Shown here one piece after another: positions 60,139 to 64,000 of a stretch of 64,000 nucleotides of DNA. A program made the position numbers and the translations under genes. The notes beneath the pieces were generated by a model. That model ran no database searches. It worked only from the letters and a program-made list of their open reading frames with translations, and was not told the DNA's origin. This stretch comes from Streptomyces griseosporeus (GTDB lineage: Bacteria > Actinomycetota > Actinomycetes > Streptomycetales > Streptomycetaceae): positions 496,001 through 560,000 of the forward strand of contig NZ_BNBR01000006.1 of assembly GCF_014656055.1 (NCBI RefSeq). The letters are read 5' to 3'. Every line of letters starts with the position of its first letter. Positions within the stretch are counted from its first letter, which is position 1.

Positions 60139-61548
60139 ATGCGGGACCCGCTGTCCGTCCTCACGGACGCCTTCACGTCCTTCCTGTTCGGGAAGGTCGA
60201 GACGACCCGCCTGCCGGTCCGCACCTCCACCGGCCAGGCCCAGGCGGTCTACCTGCCGACCGCCGCGCCCGGCCTCGGCGACTCCGGCGTGATCATCGGC
60301 CGCGAGGTGTACTCCGGCAAGGGCTACATCTACGACCCGTTCCAGCTGTACGGCCAGCAGCTGCCGGCCCCGCACTGGCTGGTCCTCGGCGAGTCCGGCA
60401 ACGGCAAGTCGGCGCTGGAGAAGACGTACGTCCTGCGCCAGCTCCGCTTCAAGGACCGCCAGGTCGTCGTCCTGGACGCACAGGGCGAGGACGGCGTCGG
60501 CGAGTGGAACCTCATCGCACAGGAGCTGGGGATAACTCCCATCCGCCTCGACCCGATGGCCGCCCTCGACCACGGCATCCGCCTCAACCCGCTCGACCCG
60601 TCGATCACCACGACCGGTCAGCTGGCCCTGCTGCGGACCATCATCGAGGTCGCCATGGGCCACGGCCTGGACGAGCGCGCCGGCTTCGCCCTCAAGGTCG
60701 CCCACTCCTACGTCAACGAGACCATCGTCGACCGCCAGCCGGTCCTGTCCGACATCGTCGAGCAGCTACGGCACCCGGAGCCGGAGTCGGCCGAGGCGAT
60801 GAACGTCGCCATAGACGACGTACGGGCATGGGGCCTGGACGTCGCCCTGGTCCTGGACCGCCTGGTCGACGGCGACCTGCGGGGCATGTTCGACGGCCCG
60901 ACCACGGTCGGCATCGACCTCGACGCCCCGCTGATCGTCTTCGACCTCAGCCACATCGACCGCAACTCCATCGCCATGCCGATCCTGATGGCGATCGTCG
61001 GCGTGTGGCTGGAGCACACCTGGATCCGCCCCGACCGCAAGAAGCGCATCTTCCTGGTGGAAGAGGCCTGGCACATCATCAACAGCCCGTTCGTGGCCCA
61101 GCTGTTCCAGCGCCTGCTGAAGTTCGGCCGCCGCCTCGGCCTGTCCTTCGTCGCGGTCGTCCACCACCTGTCCGACGTCGTCGACGGCGCGGCGGCGAAG
61201 GAAGCGGCGGCGATCCTGAAAATGGCCTCCACCCGCACGATCTACGCCCAGAAAGCCGACGAGGCCCGGGCGACCGGCCGGGTCCTCGGCCTGCCCCGCT
61301 GGGCGGTGGAGATCATCCCGACCCTCACCCCGGGCATCGCCGTCTGGGACGTCAACGGCAACGTCCAGGTCGTCAAACACCTGGTCACCGAGACCGAACG
61401 CCCCCTCGTCTTCACCGACCGCGCGATGACCGAGTCCTCCGACGACCTCGCCGACGACGCCCTGCGCGCCGCCGAACTAGAGGCGGAGGAGCGGGCGGCG
61501 GCCTTCATGGAACAGCACCTGGGCGACACCGAGTCCACGGTGGCGTAG
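60139..61548 (+). CDS. VirB4-like secretion ATPase (cmd locus)
   Basis: 469 aa, start ATG (MRDPLSVLTD). Walker A GESGNGKSALE (about 84-92), Walker B KKRIFLVEEAWH (about 301-312), and motifs such as VLDAQGEDGVGEW and FGRRLGLSFVAVVHHLSDV are as in VirB4/TraC-family ATPases. The N-terminal domain of full VirB4 is missing and is supplied by the previous gene. It should power substrate or pilin movement in the T4SS-like machine. In S. coelicolor the corresponding gene (cmdB) is the one annotated as ATP/GTP-binding. Confidence 0.9.
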   Translation: MRDPLSVLTDAFTSFLFGKVETTRLPVRTSTGQAQAVYLPTAAPGLGDSGVIIGREVYSGKGYIYDPFQLYGQQLPAPHWLVLGESGNGKSALEKTYVLRQLRFKDRQVVVLDAQGEDGVGEWNLIAQELGITPIRLDPMAALDHGIRLNPLDPSITTTGQLALLRTIIEVAMGHGLDERAGFALKVAHSYVNETIVDRQPVLSDIVEQLRHPEPESAEAMNVAIDDVRAWGLDVALVLDRLVDGDLRGMFDGPTTVGIDLDAPLIVFDLSHIDRNSIAMPILMAIVGVWLEHTWIRPDRKKRIFLVEEAWHIINSPFVAQLFQRLLKFGRRLGLSFVAVVHHLSDVVDGAAAKEAAAILKMASTRTIYAQKADEARATGRVLGLPRWAVEIIPTLTPGIAVWDVNGNVQVVKHLVTETERPLVFTDRAMTESSDDLADDALRAAELEAEERAAAFMEQHLGDTESTVA

Positions 61549-61563
61549 GCAGGGGGGCACGAC

Positions 61564-63066
61564 GTGGCACCGGACAACCAGCGCGGGCAGCGAGACGGCC
61601 AGGGCGGCATCCCCGACGGCCTCCTGGTCGGCATACTCGCGTTCCTCCTCGGCATGACCCTGCTGGTGTGGACGGCGACGGGCCTCGCCGGCTGGTTCGC
61701 CCACGGCGCCTGGCCCGACGGGGTGACCTTCACCCGCACCCCCCTGGCCATGCGCCACCTCATCGGCCGGCCGCACGACGTCCCCGGCGCCTGGCCCGAC
61801 ACCCCCGCACCCCAGCTCTCCGGGTACGGCCTCTTCTGGGGCCTGTTCATCGGCCAGCTGATGATCCTGTTCGTCCTGACCGTCTTCACGCTGGGCACGG
61901 TGGCCCGGTGGAGAGCGGGACGGGCGAGACGCCGGGCACAGGGCACGCCGGTGGTGGAAGCGGCTCCCGAGGTACGGCGGGACGATGTGCGCCGCGAGGA
62001 GGTACGGCCGGAGGAGGTACGGCCGGACGAGGTGCCCGCGCCGCGCACCGCGCCGGAGCTGTCGGAGAGCCGGGAGGAGACCGCGACGGCCGGCTCCCCG
62101 TCAGACGGCAGACAGACGAGCGGGTGGGAAACGGCCCGCCCCGAAGGCCCGGTGCACTACGGCCCCGCCGCGACCCGCCACACCACCGCCATCCAGGCCG
62201 TCCAGGACGCCGACGGCCCGGTCCTGGTCCTCACCTCCTCCCCCGCCCTCTGGCACGACACCAAGGACGCCCGCGCCAAACTCGGCCCCGTCCACCTCTA
62301 CGACCCCACGCACACCTGCGACACCCCGGCCCGCCTCCACTGGTCCCCCACCGCGGCCTGCGAGGACAAGGACACCGCCGCGGACCGGGCCACCGCCCTC
62401 CTCGCCCCCGTCCGCCCCACCTCCCGCCTGGACCAGGCGGTCGCCGACACCGCCGCGACCCTGCTGCGCAGCTACCTGCACGCCGCCGCCGTCGACGGCC
62501 GCACCGTCCGCCACGTCCACCGCTGGGCCCAGGGCACCCAGATCCAGGACGCCGTCCGCGTCCTCCGTACCAGCCCGAAGGCCGCCCCCGGCGCCGCGGG
62601 CGAACTGGAGGCCGCGCTCACCGCCCACCCCGACCGCCGCGACATGGCCCAGGAACTCCTCACCCGCGCCCTGTCCGCCCTGTTCACGGTCAACGTCCGC
62701 GAGGCCTGCACTCCCAACCGAACTGATGCGCTCGCCTTGGATTCCTTCGTCCACGAAGGGGGCACGCTTTATGTGGTCGGTGAATCCATCGAGGACCCCA
62801 GGACGAACCCCGGCGCGATGCCGCTCCTGACGGCCCTCGTCTCCAGCGTGGTCGAGCGCGGCCGGCGCATGGCCGAACGGTCATCCTCCGGTCGGCTCGA
62901 CCCACCACTGACGCTCGTCCTCGACGACGTCGCCGCGGTGGCTCCGCTTCCCCAGCTGCCGGAGCTGCTGGCCACCGGGGCGGACCGGGGCCTGCCGACG
63001 CTGGCCCTGCTCCGCTCCCGGGAACAGGCCCGCGCCCGCTGGCCGCACGCCGAACTCCCCGTCTGA
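61564..63066 (+). CDS. VirD4/TraD-like coupling protein with degenerate Walker A (cmd locus)
   Basis: 500 aa, GTG start. Two N-terminal helices (about 20-42 and 92-115), then a charged linker and a RecA-like domain. Segments after position 200 (HDTKDARAKLGPVHLYDPT, ARLHWSPTAACEDKDTAADRATALL) align in order with the TK-DL, DP and W-P landmarks of VirD4 proteins. Where Walker A should be, the sequence reads LVLTSSPALWHDTK, without GxxxxGK[ST]; Walker B (PLTLVLDDVAAV) is retained. A catalytically inactive coupling protein or receptor is suggested. Confidence 0.85.
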   Translation: MAPDNQRGQRDGQGGIPDGLLVGILAFLLGMTLLVWTATGLAGWFAHGAWPDGVTFTRTPLAMRHLIGRPHDVPGAWPDTPAPQLSGYGLFWGLFIGQLMILFVLTVFTLGTVARWRAGRARRRAQGTPVVEAAPEVRRDDVRREEVRPEEVRPDEVPAPRTAPELSESREETATAGSPSDGRQTSGWETARPEGPVHYGPAATRHTTAIQAVQDADGPVLVLTSSPALWHDTKDARAKLGPVHLYDPTHTCDTPARLHWSPTAACEDKDTAADRATALLAPVRPTSRLDQAVADTAATLLRSYLHAAAVDGRTVRHVHRWAQGTQIQDAVRVLRTSPKAAPGAAGELEAALTAHPDRRDMAQELLTRALSALFTVNVREACTPNRTDALALDSFVHEGGTLYVVGESIEDPRTNPGAMPLLTALVSSVVERGRRMAERSSSGRLDPPLTLVLDDVAAVAPLPQLPELLATGADRGLPTLALLRSREQARARWPHAELPV

Positions 63067-63077
63067 CACCCGGCCGT

Positions 63078-63641
63078 TCACTGCTTCTCCAGCACGAACT
63101 CCAGCTCCACCTGCCCCGGCGCCTGCGGCAACGGCACGGTCACCCCGCTGGGCTCGAACCCGGCCTTGCGGTAGAAGGCCTGCGCCCGCGTGTTCTCCTC
63201 GTGCACGATCAGCCGCACCCGCTCGGCCCCGGACCCCCACGCCCACTCCAGCGCGGCCTCGAACAACGCCCCCGTGACGCCGGTCCCCCGGTACTCCGGC
63301 CGTACGAACACACCGACGACATGCCCCTGCCGCCGCTCCACGGGAAACCCGGCCCAGTCCGTCGTACCGGACTCCTCCACGAGCACGGTCGCGGTCCCGG
63401 CCCACTGCCCGCCGGCCGCCTCGGCGACGAACTGCCGCACCCCGCTGCCCTCGCGCGCGCCCCGCGACGCCCGCCCCTGCCAGAACGCGTCTGGCTGCCC
63501 GGCCGCCTCCTCGTACGTCTCCAGGAACGCGAGGTGAGCGACGGGGTCCCGCAGCGCGTCCAGCCGCAGCTCCTTCACGGCCCGCCACTCATCGGCCCGA
63601 ACCGGACGTACGACGACGCCGTCCCCGCTGCTCACAGTCAT
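63078..63641 (-). CDS. GNAT family N-acetyltransferase
   Basis: 187 aa from ATG (MTVSSGDGVV); a GTG three codons earlier is possible. GNAT core: RPVRADEWRAVKELRLDAL, then VVGVFVRPEYRGTGVTGALFEAALEWA (acetyl-CoA loop RxxGxG/A variant RGTGVT), and NTRAQAFYRKAGFEPSG near the C-terminus. It acetylates an unknown amine. It is convergent with the secretion-like operon, 11 bp apart, and divergent from the ABC ATPase at the right edge. Confidence 0.9.
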   Translation of the reverse strand: MTVSSGDGVVVRPVRADEWRAVKELRLDALRDPVAHLAFLETYEEAAGQPDAFWQGRASRGAREGSGVRQFVAEAAGGQWAGTATVLVEESGTTDWAGFPVERRQGHVVGVFVRPEYRGTGVTGALFEAALEWAWGSGAERVRLIVHEENTRAQAFYRKAGFEPSGVTVPLPQAPGQVELEFVLEKQ

Positions 63642-63734
63642 ACCGGCCACCGTAGTACCCCGGTACTACGCCCTCACCCGATATACCGCCGCCGTCCGAC
63701 GCCCCGCCCGCCCCCGCGGCGGAGCATCGACACC

Positions 63735-64000
63735 ATGATTACGGCCCACCACCTCACCAAACGCTACGGCGACAAGACCGCCGTCGCCGACCTGTCCTTC
63801 ACCGTCCCCGCCGGCACCGTCACCGGCTTCCTCGGCCCGAACGGCGCCGGCAAGTCCACCACCCTGCGCATGATCCTCGGACTGGACGCGCCCACCCACG
63901 GCCACGCCACCGTCGCCGGCCGCGCCTACGCCACCCACCCGGCGCCCCTCACCGAGGTCGGCGCCCTCCTTGAGGCCCGCTCGGTCCACCCCGGCCGCAC
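63735..64000 (+). CDS. ABC transporter ATP-binding protein, N-terminal fragment
   Basis: Starts at ATG (MITAHHLTKRYGDKTAV) and runs off the right edge; 88 codons visible. Walker A GPNGAGKSTT is intact, and RMILGLDAPTHGHATVAG fits the DrrA/CcmA-like exporter subfamily. The rest of the gene and its permease should lie to the right. AGCATCGACACC before the ATG gives only a weak ribosome-binding site. Confidence 0.9.
   Translation, partial: MITAHHLTKRYGDKTAVADLSFTVPAGTVTGFLGPNGAGKSTTLRMILGLDAPTHGHATVAGRAYATHPAPLTEVGALLEARSVHPGR

Overview
The window is chromosomal DNA of a Streptomyces species. Evidence: very high GC, GC-rich third codon positions, dense ATGA-type start/stop overlaps, GTG and TTG starts, and a gene order that I recall from Streptomyces coelicolor (roughly SCO4126 to the SCO417x genes, written here in descending order). 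That synteny is from memory and was not searched. No rRNA, tRNA, CRISPR array, transposase or phage gene was recognised.

Layout. 1-7.5 kb: end of a nitrobindin-type gene, a tiny membrane protein, three tandem paralogous membrane-anchored proteins, a DsrE-like protein, a sulfur cassette (leader peptide, rhodanese CysA, SseC-like protein), a DUF2993 protein, a Pro/Gln-rich membrane protein and a MoaD-like protein. 7.5-17.8 kb: alpha/beta hydrolase, the nitrogen regulator GlnR, a LacI regulator, an HtrA-like protease, an OmpR-type two-component pair, a pectate lyase/pectinesterase fusion, a 165-bp palindromic element and a MinD/ParA-like ATPase. 17.8-28.7 kb: 5'-nucleotidase, mycothiol synthase, an ECF sigma/anti-sigma pair co-transcribed with an ABC exporter, and divergently a GntR (YtrA-like) regulator with a second ABC exporter and a 20-bp-arm palindromic operator.

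28.7-42.2 kb is a phosphate block: ppk, CHAD, Nudix, pstSCAB behind a phased Pho-box array, the low-affinity transporter Pit and its DUF47 partner, then the copper sensor CsoR with its operator and small genes. This block is bounded by two near-identical copies of a roughly 500-bp non-coding repeat in opposite orientation. 42.3-45.8 kb: FAD oxidoreductase, PAP2 phosphatase, and a lytic transglycosylase/NlpC hydrolase.

45.9-55.6 kb looks like an accessory segment: zinc-ribbon membrane protein, secreted protease, a 1585-aa Rhs/YD-repeat polymorphic toxin with a predicted nuclease tip and two candidate immunity genes, and a TetR-SDR divergent pair. 55.9-63.1 kb is a six-gene operon resembling the inner-membrane core of a type IV secretion machine (pilin-like, VirB8-like, VirB6-like, SCO6880-like, VirB4-like ATPase, coupling-protein-like). 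It corresponds to the cmdABCDEF locus of S. coelicolor, in which mutants affect differentiation and antibiotic production. The wall hydrolase at 45 kb is a plausible partner, now separated from the operon by the toxin segment. The window ends in a GNAT acetyltransferase and the start of another ABC ATPase.
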